From Pseudomonas fluorescens (GTDB lineage: Bacteria; Pseudomonadota; Gammaproteobacteria; Pseudomonadales; Pseudomonadaceae), in assembly GCF_040448305.1 (NCBI RefSeq), contig NZ_CP148752.1, forward strand, positions 5,309,501 through 5,373,500: a DNA stretch of 64,000 nt, read 5' to 3'. The position numbers and the translations under genes are program-made. The notes below the pieces were generated by a model. The model searched no databases. It saw only the letters and a program-made list of their open reading frames with translations, and was not told the origin of the DNA. Below, in pieces: positions 28,536-36,618 of this stretch; within the stretch, counting starts at the first letter, position 1, and the number at the start of each line of letters is the position of its first letter.

Positions 28536-28627
28536 TTCGCGAGCAAGCCCGCTCCCACAGGGATTGATGGTGTTTTTGTGATCTGATCCACACCACAAAA
28601 ACCTGTGGGAGCGAGCCTGCTCGCGAA
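28536..28627. repeat. REP pair between aotJ and acs
   Basis: TTCGCGAGCAAGCCCGCTCCCACA (28536-28559) faces TGTGGGAGCGAGCCTGCTCGCGAA (about 28604-28627). Here the two units face the other way round from the pair at 10377 (tails outside). Confidence 0.9.
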
Positions 28628-28665
28628 GGGGCCAGCCCAGCCAACACAAAAACCTCAGACACAAA

Positions 28666-28700
28666 AAAGCCCTGCCAGGCTCAACACCTGACAGGGCTTT
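28666..28700 (-). terminator. Terminator of acs
   Basis: AAAGCCCTG (28666-28674) and CAGGGCTTT (28692-28700) form the stem with an inner CCAGG/CCTGA partial extension. Read on the minus strand it lies just past the acs stop and is followed by TTTTTT. Confidence 0.85.
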
Positions 28701-28720
28701 CAGTGACTCACAACCGCCGC

Positions 28721-30676
28721 TTACGCAACATTCATCGTCTTGTGCGTATCAATCAAATGCTGCACCACACTCGGATCAGCCAGGGTGGAAATATCGCCCA
28801 ACCCATCGTACTCAGCCGTAGCAATCTTGCGCAGAATCCGGCGCATGATCTTGCCCGAGCGAGTCTTCGGCAGCCCCGGCGCCCACTGGATGACATCCGG
28901 CGAGGCAATCGGACCGATCTCCTTGCGCACCCAGTTTTTCAGCTCCAGGCGCAGTTGCTCGTTCGGCTCTTCACCGTTTTTAAGGGTGACATAGACATAG
29001 ATGCCCTGCCCCTTGATGTCGTGCGGCACACCAACCACCGCCGCTTCGGCGACTTTCGGGTGCGCGACCATCGCGCTTTCGATCTCGGCGGTGCCCATGC
29101 GGTGACCGGACACGTTGAGTACGTCGTCCACGCGACCAGTGATCCAGTAGTAGCCATCGGCATCGCGACGGGCACCGTCACCGGTGAAGTACATGCCACG
29201 GAAAGTCTTGAAGTAGGTGTCGACGAAGCGGTCATGGTCGCCAAACAGCGTACGCGCCTGGCCTGGCCACGAATCGAGAATCACCAGGTTGCCCTCGGCC
29301 TCGCCTTCGACGATGTTGCCCAGGTTGTCCACCAGTGCCGGCACCACGCCGAAGAACGGACGCGCCGCAGAGCCTGGCTTGAGCGCATGAGCACCCGGCA
29401 GCGGGCTCATCATGTTGCCGCCGGTTTCGGTCTGCCACCAGGTGTCGACGATCGGGCAACGGGACTTGCCGACATTCTTGTAGTACCAGTCCCAGGCTTC
29501 CGGGTTGATCGGCTCGCCCACCGAACCCAACAGGCGCAGGCTGCTGCCGTCAGCACCTTCAACGGCGGCGGTGCCCGAAGCCATCATGGCGCGGATTGCG
29601 GTCGGCGCGGTGTAGAGGATGTTGACCTTGTGCTTGTCGACGATCTTCGCCACCCGGGTGATGTCCGGGTAGTTCGGCACGCCTTCGAACAGCAGCGTGG
29701 TCGCGCCGTTAGCCAGCGGGCCGTAGACGATATAACTGTGGCCGGTGACCCAGCCGACGTCGGCGGTGCACCAGTAGATTTCACCCGGGCGGTAGTCGAA
29801 CACGCGCTCGTGGGTCATGGCTGCATACAGCAGGTAACCGCCGGTGGTGTGCTGCACGCCCTTCGGCTTGCCGGTGGAGCCGGAGGTATAAAGGATGAAC
29901 AGCGCTTCTTCGGCGCCCATCTCTTTCGGCGCGCAAACGGTGCCGGCCACTTTCATCAGGTCCTCGAACCAGATGTCGCGATGCTGGTTCCACTTGATGT
30001 CGCCACCAGTGCGCTTGCACACGATGACTTTCTGGATGCTGCTGGTTTCCGGGTTGGTCAGCGCGTCGTCGACGTTGGCCTTGAGCGGGATCTTCTTGCC
30101 GGCACGAATGCCTTCGTCAGCGGTGATCACCACTTTGGATTTGCAGTCGATGATGCGACCGGCCAGGGCTTCCGGCGAGAAGCCGCCGAACACCACCGAG
30201 TGAATCGCGCCGATCCGGGTACAGGCCAGCATGGCGACCACGGCTTCGGGGATCATCGGCATATAGATAGTCACCACGTCGCCGCGGTGCACGTCCTGAC
30301 CACGCAGGGCGTTGGCGAACTTGCACACTTGCTCGTGCAGCTCGCGGTAAGTGATGTTGCGGCTTTCGGCAGGGTCATCGCCCTCCCAGATGATCGCGAC
30401 CTGATCGCCGCGCTCGGCCAGATGACGGTCGAGGCAATTGTAGGAAACGTTCAGGGTGCCGTCGGCGAACCATTTGATGTCGACATGGTGATCGTCGAAG
30501 GAAGTCTGCTTCACCGTGGTGAAAGGCTTGATCCAGTCGAGGCGCTTGGCTTGCTCGCGCCAGAAGCCGTCGGGGTTGACGACCGACTGCTGGTACATCG
30601 CCTTGTAGGTCGCCTCGTCGGTCAGCGTGTTAGCCAGAACCTCGGGACGAACGGGATACAGGGAAGCCGCACTCAT
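28721..30676 (-). CDS. acsA: Acetyl-CoA synthetase
   Basis: A 651-residue AMP-forming acetate-CoA ligase, giving acetyl-CoA from acetate via acetyl-AMP. It carries the adenylate signature YTSGSTGKPKGVQHTTGG (about 264-281), the second motif DTWWQTETGG (about 412-421), the domain-hinge TGDGARRD (about 499-506), and the acetylatable lysine in PKTRSGKIMRR (about 604-614). The length is standard. It lies beside the aot operon as in P. aeruginosa (acsA PA0887 by memory). The upstream gap contains a REP pair before the next gene. Confidence 0.96.
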   Translation of the reverse strand: MSAASLYPVRPEVLANTLTDEATYKAMYQQSVVNPDGFWREQAKRLDWIKPFTTVKQTSFDDHHVDIKWFADGTLNVSYNCLDRHLAERGDQVAIIWEGDDPAESRNITYRELHEQVCKFANALRGQDVHRGDVVTIYMPMIPEAVVAMLACTRIGAIHSVVFGGFSPEALAGRIIDCKSKVVITADEGIRAGKKIPLKANVDDALTNPETSSIQKVIVCKRTGGDIKWNQHRDIWFEDLMKVAGTVCAPKEMGAEEALFILYTSGSTGKPKGVQHTTGGYLLYAAMTHERVFDYRPGEIYWCTADVGWVTGHSYIVYGPLANGATTLLFEGVPNYPDITRVAKIVDKHKVNILYTAPTAIRAMMASGTAAVEGADGSSLRLLGSVGEPINPEAWDWYYKNVGKSRCPIVDTWWQTETGGNMMSPLPGAHALKPGSAARPFFGVVPALVDNLGNIVEGEAEGNLVILDSWPGQARTLFGDHDRFVDTYFKTFRGMYFTGDGARRDADGYYWITGRVDDVLNVSGHRMGTAEIESAMVAHPKVAEAAVVGVPHDIKGQGIYVYVTLKNGEEPNEQLRLELKNWVRKEIGPIASPDVIQWAPGLPKTRSGKIMRRILRKIATAEYDGLGDISTLADPSVVQHLIDTHKTMNVA

Positions 30677-30814
30677 CTTTCTTACCTCGGTGGAATAGTT
30701 GTTTTTGTATGACCACGTTTTAGCGGGGCCGGGCCTATAGAACCATTCGACGATGGTAGTAACAAGCCCCTACAAATTGTCATGAAAACCCCCTACTAAA
30801 CATCGCACGACACC

Positions 30815-30914
30815 TGTAGGAGCGAGCCGGCTCGCGATGGTCGCCAACGATAACGCGCCCAACCTGACACCCCGCAGTGCTCTCCGGCTCATCGCGAGCA
30901 AGCTCGCTCCTACA
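30815..30914. repeat. REP pair upstream of acs
   Basis: TGTAGGAGCGAGCCGGCTCGCGAT and ATCGCGAGCAAGCTCGCTCCTACA enclose about 50 bases. The 30677-31140 gap otherwise holds the promoters of acs and of the DUF2790 gene; no other gene was seen. Confidence 0.9.
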
Positions 30915-31140
30915 ACGTTATTCGGGGATTGTTACAGGATCTGTCAAAAGTGTTTATCAAAACCACGGCTATATGGACGAGGCGCGCCCACCTAAAATCA
31001 GCCACGCCAACAAGGCAACCTGATTAACCCAGTTGCAGCCCCCACGAAGGCAGTTAATCAACCCCCCTGGTACTGAAGTTCCACACGCAATCTCAAAAAG
31101 ATTGCGTGCCCCCTTTCGACCTCCAAAAGGTAAATCCGAA

Positions 31141-31404
31141 ATGAAAGCTTTATTAGTTCTGGCCCTCAGCAGTCTGTGCGCAACCGCCATGGCAAACGAG
31201 GTCCCGACTGATGTTGCCCAGCAAAAACCGCCCATCGAGGAATACACCTACTCCACCCACCTGGACATCGCCAAAGTGATCTCCATGAGCGAAGCCCCGA
31301 ACGTGTGTGAAGTTGTGCCGATGAAAATGGAATACGAAGATTCCCACGGCCAACGACATATCCTGCGCTACAGCATGATGGGCAATGGCTGCTCCAACGG
31401 CTGA
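31141..31404 (+). CDS. DUF2790 small exported protein
   Basis: An 87-residue protein with a signal peptide (MKALLVLALSSLCATAMA, about 1-18). The mature domain YTYSTHLDIAKVIS...CEVVPMKMEYEDSHGQRHILRYSMMGNGC is the DUF2790 pattern found in many copies in Pseudomonas; two Cys (about 59 and 84) may form a disulfide. It is periplasmic by prediction and no biochemical function is known. The start is set by the signal peptide; the 36 codons open upstream have no such start. It is transcribed alone. Confidence 0.85.
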   Translation: MKALLVLALSSLCATAMANEVPTDVAQQKPPIEEYTYSTHLDIAKVISMSEAPNVCEVVPMKMEYEDSHGQRHILRYSMMGNGCSNG

Positions 31405-31593
31405 TCTCCCGCTTCACCCTCCCCCCATAAGGTTCGACCCACCCGCCGCGATCAGGCAGATGAAGCGCCGAACCTTAATGATCGATTAAGTCGATTGCTT
31501 TAAGCATTTATTTGCGCTTTTTAATCGAAATAGTCGGCGTAGTATCAACTGCAACCCAAGACAAACAACGCTTGTGAAACTGGAGCAACGACC

Positions 31594-31869
31594 ATGAAAA
31601 CCCAACTGATCCTCGCCCTGACCCTCTCCGTCCTGGCTGCCAACACCTTCGCCGCCGATGGTTACGACCGCACCGGCTCGGCTGCTTACACCACTGAAGC
31701 GGCTGTCGCTTCCGACGGATACGACCACACCGGTTCGGCATCCTTCGCTGCCGATGGTGCCGATCACGTTGGCGCAGGCAAACTCGCCTCCGACGGTTCT
31801 GACCACACCGGTGCCGCCCGCCTCGCCGCCGATGGCGCTGATCACGTCGGTGCCGCTCGCCTGAGCTGA
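31594..31869 (+). CDS. Exported 13-residue-repeat protein, unknown function
   Basis: A 91-residue protein with a clear signal peptide (MKTQLILALTLSVLAANTFA, cut near residue 20). Almost all of the mature chain is five copies of a 13-residue unit, A-[AS]-D-G-x-D-[HR]-[TV]-G-[SA]-x-x-[LFY], at residues 20-32, 39-51, 52-64, 65-77 and 78-90, with six residues between the first two. The regular acidic DG-D-H pattern recalls calcium- or metal-binding repeats. It is preceded by a good ribosome site (GGAG, 'ctggagcaacgaccatg') and followed by a terminator, so it is a real gene. I know no function; a periplasmic or secreted binding role is only a guess. Confidence 0.75.
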   Translation: MKTQLILALTLSVLAANTFAADGYDRTGSAAYTTEAAVASDGYDHTGSASFAADGADHVGAGKLASDGSDHTGAARLAADGADHVGAARLS

Positions 31870-31888
31870 TCCGCCAGCGTGACTTCAC

Positions 31889-31908
31889 AGCCCGACTTCG
31901 GTCGGGCT
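31889..31908 (+). terminator. Terminator of the repeat-protein gene
   Basis: AGCCCGAC-TTCG-GTCGGGCT, a perfect 8-bp stem with the stable TTCG loop, followed by T-rich sequence (TAGTTGTGT). Confidence 0.85.
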
Positions 31909-32137
31909 TAGTTGTGTCTGGAGCCTGAGAAAACCCCACCGAAACACAAGATGTAGTGAAAAAAGCCTTTTTTGGTCATTTCTTGAACAAAAATATTCCG
32001 GGGCAAAAAATTAAGAAAAAAAATCTTCCCCCGCCAACATCCTTCAAAGCCCTGTAAACCCTCACTCCGACCGAAAAACGGCCCCCGTCGACCGATCCGT
32101 GAGCCATTTCGCCGCACCACAGCACGCAAAACTTCCC

Positions 32138-32373
32138 TATAATGCGGCCTTAAACGGGCCTGCAATATTCCCTTACAGGGATGAAAAGCCAGTCTGAAGC
32201 CCCGCACAGGCGATCAACGCTTGCTGCGCCCATCAGTGGCTCTCGGAACCCCGTACAAAATTCTGTTTGATGCCTGCGTATAGCTGCTGCAAAAAACGAT
32301 TCCTTTAGATCCAACGCGGCCAGTAAGGCCGTGTGAAAAACCAACTATCCATTTTCACACGGGCACACTGGCC
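32138..32373 (+). promoter_or_regulatory. nrdB promoter region and leader hairpin
   Basis: A TATAAT -10-like box lies at 32138-32143 with no obvious -35, in a very A/T-rich stretch starting near 31950. Just before nrdB the arms 32318-32339 and 32352-32373 pair at 19 of 22 positions (GTGTGAAAA/TTTTCACAC perfect next to the loop), giving a 56-base hairpin ending 22 bases before the start codon. No T-run follows, so it is a leader structure or operator rather than a terminator. No NrdR box was recognised. The whole 31870-32395 gap has no other gene. Confidence 0.55.
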
Positions 32374-32395
32374 CTCACGCAGGAGACGACACGTC

Positions 32396-33643
32396 ATGCT
32401 GAGCTGGGACGAATTCGACAAAGAAGACACGGAAGTAGCAGTCAAGAGCGCCAACGCTGGCCACGCCACCGAAGCCAACATGGACCGTCTCGACAGCGCC
32501 GGCGGTGCCGCCGCCCTGGAAGCCCGTGCCGTGACCGCTTCTGACTCCGCCGCCGTTGCCCGCGCCAAAGCCGCCCTGGATTCCCTCGACGTCGCCGAAG
32601 GCCTCGCCGAACTCGAAGGCGCCTCCGCCCGTGTCGCCGTTGACGAAAAGCGCATGATCAACTGCCGCGCCGACCTCAACCAACTCGTACCCTTCAAGTA
32701 CGACTGGGCCTGGCAGAAGTACCTGGACGGCTGCGCAAACCACTGGATGCCGCAAGAAGTCAACATGACCGCCGACATCGCCCTCTGGAAAGACCCGGAA
32801 GGCCTGACCGACGACGAGCGCCGCATCGTGATGCGCAACCTCGGCTTCTTCTCCACCGCCGACTCCCTGGTTGCCAACAACCTGGTCCTGGCCGTGTACC
32901 GCCTGATCACCAACCCGGAATGCCGCCAGTACATCCTGCGCCAAGCCTTCGAAGAGGCGATCCACACCCACGCCTACCAGTACTGCATCGAATCGCTGGC
33001 CATGGATGAAGGCGAAATCTTCAACATGTACCACGAGATCCCGTCGGTCGCGAAAAAAGCCACCTGGGGCCTGAAATACACCCGCTCGATCTCCGATCCG
33101 AAGTTCGAAACCGGCACCGTCGAAACCGACAAAGAACTACTGCGCAACCTGATCGCCTACTACTGCGTCCTGGAAGGCATCTTCTTCTACTGCGGCTTCA
33201 CCCAGATCCTCTCCATGGGCCGCCGCAACAAAATGACCGGCGTCGCCGAGCAGTTCCAGTACATCCTGCGCGACGAATCCATGCACCTGAACTTCGGCAT
33301 CGACGTGATCAACCAGATCAAAATCGAAAACCCGCATTTGTGGGATGCCGAGATGAAGGAAGAAGCTTCGCAGATGATTCTGCAAGGCACTCAGCTGGAG
33401 ATCGAATACGCGCGTGACACCATGCCTCGCGGCGTGTTGGGCATGAACGCGGCGATGATGGAGGACTACCTCAAGTTCATCGCTAACCGTCGCCTGTCGC
33501 AGATCGGTCTTAAAGAAGAGTATCCAGGGACGACTAACCCGTTCCCTTGGATGAGCGAGATCATGGACTTGAAGAAAGAGAAGAACTTCTTTGAGACGCG
33601 GGTTATTGAGTATCAGACTGGTGGGGCTTTGAGCTGGGATTGA
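32396..33643 (+). CDS. nrdB: Class Ia ribonucleotide reductase beta subunit
   Basis: A 415-residue NrdB holding the di-iron/tyrosyl radical that drives conversion of ribonucleotides to deoxyribonucleotides in partnership with NrdA. The start MLSWDEFDKEDTEVAV follows GGAGACG; the frame upstream is not coding. Iron ligands lie in LGFFSTADSLVANN (about 150-163), EEAIHTHAYQYC (about 183-194) and DESMHLNFG (about 292-300). The N-terminus (about 10-85) is an Ala-rich helical extension seen in Pseudomonas NrdB. The C-terminal tail YQTGGALSWD should dock NrdA. The gene normally follows nrdA in Pseudomonas, but nrdA is not in the 32 kb upstream here. Confidence 0.95.
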   Translation: MLSWDEFDKEDTEVAVKSANAGHATEANMDRLDSAGGAAALEARAVTASDSAAVARAKAALDSLDVAEGLAELEGASARVAVDEKRMINCRADLNQLVPFKYDWAWQKYLDGCANHWMPQEVNMTADIALWKDPEGLTDDERRIVMRNLGFFSTADSLVANNLVLAVYRLITNPECRQYILRQAFEEAIHTHAYQYCIESLAMDEGEIFNMYHEIPSVAKKATWGLKYTRSISDPKFETGTVETDKELLRNLIAYYCVLEGIFFYCGFTQILSMGRRNKMTGVAEQFQYILRDESMHLNFGIDVINQIKIENPHLWDAEMKEEASQMILQGTQLEIEYARDTMPRGVLGMNAAMMEDYLKFIANRRLSQIGLKEEYPGTTNPFPWMSEIMDLKKEKNFFETRVIEYQTGGALSWD

Positions 33644-33746
33644 TCGTACTTTAAAGAGTTAACTTTGTATCTTACCTGACATGGAAGTCGGGAAGGTGAG
33701 CTGAATCTGCTTATAGCTCCATCCCTTCATAAATAAAGGATTATGT

Positions 33747-34385
33747 ATGCAACCTCATGAATACTCCATCATTGGGCACAGTCGTGCCACGATCGGAAGA
33801 TATCTGGCAATATTTGCCGGATTAGCCTCATCAGCCATTGCCGCACTAGTGGCCTTCAGCTTTGACATTGCGCAAAAATTTGAACTTACAGCGAGCAATC
33901 CCGGAATAATTGTACTCCCTATATCCGCCGCCGTAATTTATACGTTTGGGCACGCATTATTTGACTCGTGGATGTGGCGCTGGCCACCAATTTTAAAATT
34001 CCTCAAAATACCAAACCTGAACGGCAAGTGGGACTGCAAAGGCCAAACTATAAACGCCCAAGGGGAAGTTACTTTTGAGTGGACCGCTACAATCCGCATC
34101 ACCCAAACATGGGAAAAACTTCGAGTCTACCTGAACACCGGACAATCAAAGTCCGCAAGCATCGCAGCCTCTTTGGTTCACGAACCCGGAAGAGGTTACA
34201 TTTTAATGTACAGCTACCGAAATGAACCTCGAGCTGGGGAAGTAGAGTTAAAATCGCATATAGGTTATGCAGAGCTTGAGCTAAGTGAGGACTTAACAGA
34301 AGCTTACGGAGATTATTTCAACAATAAAGGCCGATTAACCTGCGGACGCATGAACCTAACACGCCAAGGAGCTTCGAATGAGTAA
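33747..34385 (+). CDS. cap15: Cap15-like CBASS membrane effector
   Basis: A 212-residue protein. Two membrane helices (about 17-38 and 52-72) are followed by a soluble domain (about 88-205) that begins LNGKWDCKGQ and continues as short alternating strands (VTFEWTATIRITQTWEKLRVYLNTG, GYILMYSYRNEPRAG, GYAELELSEDLTEAYGDYFNNKG). This is the layout of Cap15, the CBASS effector whose C-terminal beta-barrel senses a cyclic nucleotide and whose membrane part then damages the inner membrane. The identification rests on architecture and on the next gene, a CD-NTase overlapping by 8 bases. The AT-rich composition differs sharply from nrdB upstream, a sign of transfer. The start ATG follows 'aaataaaggattatgt', with a GGA-type ribosome site. 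Confidence 0.75.
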   Translation: MQPHEYSIIGHSRATIGRYLAIFAGLASSAIAALVAFSFDIAQKFELTASNPGIIVLPISAAVIYTFGHALFDSWMWRWPPILKFLKIPNLNGKWDCKGQTINAQGEVTFEWTATIRITQTWEKLRVYLNTGQSKSASIAASLVHEPGRGYILMYSYRNEPRAGEVELKSHIGYAELELSEDLTEAYGDYFNNKGRLTCGRMNLTRQGASNE

Positions 34386-35502
34386 CTACAAAGAAAAACT
34401 CAACAATCTTCGCAACAGAAGACTTGGCGAAACATCCTCTTATACCTTCGACTCAGCATCAGCTTCAACGGGACTTGAGCATCTAATTTATAATTCCCGT
34501 TCAGAAAAAGAAAACTATGAAACAAGGGCTTCGGGCGAAGCTACAAAATACGCACTAGGTTCAATGCAGGAAGTTGGTACGCGCTACACTGAGATCAGTT
34601 ACGAGGAGGGAAAGCGCGTAATTAGTCAAATCTCAAATGGTTTGAGTGCTCTCCCTTTGAGGGCAAGCTTTGAGTTTCAAGGTTCAGTACCTTTGAATGT
34701 ACATATTCGCGGGGTAAGCGACGTAGATATTCTCGTCCTTCATGAGGAGTTTGTAACCTTAGACTGGAATGGCCCCGCAGCGGGCACCTACACAAGGCTT
34801 CCGAACCCTCCAACCGTTTTGGAGCAGATCCAATACTTACGATCACAATGTGAGAACTTGCTTATCAACCGGTACCCCGCAGCAACGGTGGATATCAGTG
34901 GCGACAAATCAATTTCTCTTTCTGGCGGTTCACTAAAAAGAAAAATCGACATCGTACCTTCTCACTGGCATCACTCTGCGACTTACCAACAATCACAACA
35001 AAAACATGACAAAGAAGTAAAAATCCTTCACAAATCAAAAAACGAACTGCTTTCAAATAGCCCCTTCCTTCATATGCGTAAAATAAACGACAAAGACCTA
35101 CAAACAAATGGAGGAGTGAAAAAAGTTATCCGCCTGATAAAAAATATAAAAAACGACTCCAACCTAGATATAAAACTATCCAGCTACGATATAGCTTCTC
35201 TCGTGTGGCATTTCGACAACAGCATTCTGACAAAGCCTTCCTATATGGAGCTTTCACTCATTAGCGAAACTCAACAAAAAATAGAATCGATGATTTTATT
35301 TGAGTCACACACCAGAACACTTGCCACCCCCGACAACTCAAGAAAAATCATCGATTCCGAAGAAAAATGGAATTCACTGATTCTCTTGAATGACGAACTG
35401 ATCGCACTATCTGAACAAATCGCAAGAGAAATCCAGCCTCACCTTTATCACAACTCTCTTCCTACAATTAGACGAGCACTCAGCGAGTCATATATCTACT
35501 AA
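34378..35502 (+). CDS. CBASS cyclic oligonucleotide synthase (CD-NTase)
   Basis: A 374-residue nucleotidyltransferase of the cGAS/DncV-like class. The catalytic set is complete: Gly-Ser at 102-103 (FEFQGSVPLNV), the metal-binding pair D115 and D117 in GVSDVDILVL, and the third Asp at 191 in KRKIDIVPSH. A helical C-terminal part (about 225-370) follows. On phage infection it should make a cyclic di- or trinucleotide that activates the Cap15-like partner. Which nucleotide, and which clade, cannot be told by eye. No Cap2/Cap3 ubiquitin-like, HORMA or TRIP13 accessory genes are near, so this is a minimal two-gene (type I) system. The composition is AT-rich throughout, unlike its surroundings. Confidence 0.85.
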   Translation: MSNYKEKLNNLRNRRLGETSSYTFDSASASTGLEHLIYNSRSEKENYETRASGEATKYALGSMQEVGTRYTEISYEEGKRVISQISNGLSALPLRASFEFQGSVPLNVHIRGVSDVDILVLHEEFVTLDWNGPAAGTYTRLPNPPTVLEQIQYLRSQCENLLINRYPAATVDISGDKSISLSGGSLKRKIDIVPSHWHHSATYQQSQQKHDKEVKILHKSKNELLSNSPFLHMRKINDKDLQTNGGVKKVIRLIKNIKNDSNLDIKLSSYDIASLVWHFDNSILTKPSYMELSLISETQQKIESMILFESHTRTLATPDNSRKIIDSEEKWNSLILLNDELIALSEQIAREIQPHLYHNSLPTIRRALSESYIY

Positions 35503-35530
35503 ATAAAAGACCGCATTTTTAGATACAACA

Positions 35531-35558
35531 GGTGCTGAGACTTCAAAGACTCAGCACC
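35531..35558 (+). terminator. Hairpin after the CBASS operon
   Basis: GGTGCTGAG (35531-35539) and CTCAGCACC (35550-35558) form a 9-bp perfect stem 29 bases past the CD-NTase stop. Only a weak T-rich tail follows (ACTCATATCTT). Probably the operon terminator. Confidence 0.65.
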
Positions 35559-35802
35559 CACTCATATCTTACCCCCACCCGAACCCTGCCCATTAGATTT
35601 ATTAAACGTTTCACAACCCAATTAAAATCCAACAAGCGCCAAAATTAAAATCTGTTTAAAAAACCAAGAAACTCGATGCATTTACGTACATATTTTCTAG
35701 CAGAGTCCTACTTCAAGATAAACCAAAACAATATTGACGAACCTTCTTCGATATCTTTACTCTAGCGACAGGTGCCTAAGAAACGCCCAACGTAGTAGCT
35801 AA

Positions 35803-35930
35803 CTTCATCACACAGAGCGCATGCTGGTAACAGCATACAAGCCTAATTTCGTGTGAAGAGGAAATGCTTGTTGGGATTTTTTAGATCCTCTACGTCGGGC
35901 TCTGGCCCTCTTCAACTTCACACGTAGAGG
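35803..35930 (+). promoter_or_regulatory. Structured leader with mini-ORF before the BRO-N gene
   Basis: Four pairing elements are seen. (1) CTTCA-t-CACAC 35803-35813 with GTGTGAAG 35851-35858, enclosing (2) the hairpin ATGCTG-GTAA-CAGCAT 35821-35836. (3) CGTGTGAAG 35850-35858 can instead pair with CTTCACACG 35916-35924. (4) CCTCTACGT 35887-35895 pairs with ACGTAGAGG 35922-35930, which contains the ribosome site of the gene at 35933. Between them is a possible six-residue mini-ORF (MLVGIF, 35864-35884) right after AGAGG. This layout resembles a translational attenuator. The older part of the gap, 35559-35800, is AT-rich and featureless. Confidence 0.5.
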
Positions 35931-35932
35931 TA

Positions 35933-36502
35933 ATGGATATGCTCGCAGACACTCCACACCAATCGGTCATGTCGGATCCTTTCAGTTCGACAATCTTCAC
36001 CCGCTATAACCTCCCACTCCATGCCCTTCTCCTGGAAAACCAACCTTGGTTTTGCGCTCGCGATCTCGGTCCCTTAATGGGCGTCCATCTGAATGATCGT
36101 GTGGTCAGAAAACTTGACGAGGATCAGCGTAATACCTTGTTAATTCGGTATTACGGCCAACCCGAGCAGCGGTTGATGCTTAGCGAATCTGGTGTGTATG
36201 CGTTGTTGGTGTATCACTACGCGCCGGAGAATCGGTTGTTGCGTGAGTGGCTGACCCATCAGGTAGTGCCAACCTTGCGCGATGCGGTGCCCTCGGACAA
36301 TGCGGACCGACCAATGTTGAGTTTGTTGGATTGGCCAGAGATGTCGTTGAGCCTGTTGCATTGGCAGGATGAGGGGTGGATTCGACTGCGGGACATGCCC
36401 TTGTTGCTGCTCAGTCGCACGCGGAGGCGAGTGCCGGTGGTTAAACCTTGGTGGCAGAAGGTAGCCCAAGTGTTTCAGTCGTCGAGGCATTCGATGGGTT
36501 AA
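35933..36502 (+). CDS. BRO-N domain (phage antirepressor-like) protein
   Basis: A 189-residue protein with a BRO-N/Bro-family N-terminal DNA-binding-type domain at about residues 20-118. The markers are FTRYNLPLHALLLENQPWFCARDLGPLMGV, then QRLMLSESGVYALLVYHYAPENRLLREWLTHQVVPTLRD (given in pieces ESGVYALL and LREWLTHQVVP). The rest (about 120-189) is not recognised and ends in a basic segment. Such proteins come from phage antirepressors but are also common as single chromosomal genes in Pseudomonas. A structured leader precedes it. No phage genes are near. Its function here, regulatory or defence-related, is unknown. Confidence 0.8.
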   Translation: MDMLADTPHQSVMSDPFSSTIFTRYNLPLHALLLENQPWFCARDLGPLMGVHLNDRVVRKLDEDQRNTLLIRYYGQPEQRLMLSESGVYALLVYHYAPENRLLREWLTHQVVPTLRDAVPSDNADRPMLSLLDWPEMSLSLLHWQDEGWIRLRDMPLLLLSRTRRRVPVVKPWWQKVAQVFQSSRHSMG

Positions 36503-36590
36503 AAGACCGCCCTGTAGGAACGCTCGCGAGATCTGTCGCCATGATCTGTAGGAATTTTCGTAGACAGCCGTGATGGCCACTCAGTATCGT

Positions 36591-36611
36591 CCGAGGGTTT
36601 TCAACCCTCGG
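36591..36611 (+). terminator. Hairpin directly before the HNH gene
   Basis: CCGAGGGTT-TTC-AACCCTCGG is a perfect 9-bp stem followed by CGATTTT and, 8 bases on, the ATG of the HNH gene. It may end the BRO-N transcript or, if the HNH gene is read through it, cover its start. Confidence 0.55.
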
Positions 36612-36618
36612 CGATTTT

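Noticed and set aside
31429..31476. Inverted repeat AAGGTTCG ... CGAACCTT after the DUF2790 gene
   Set aside because: The loop is 32 bases long and no T-run follows directly; too weak to call a terminator or operator.
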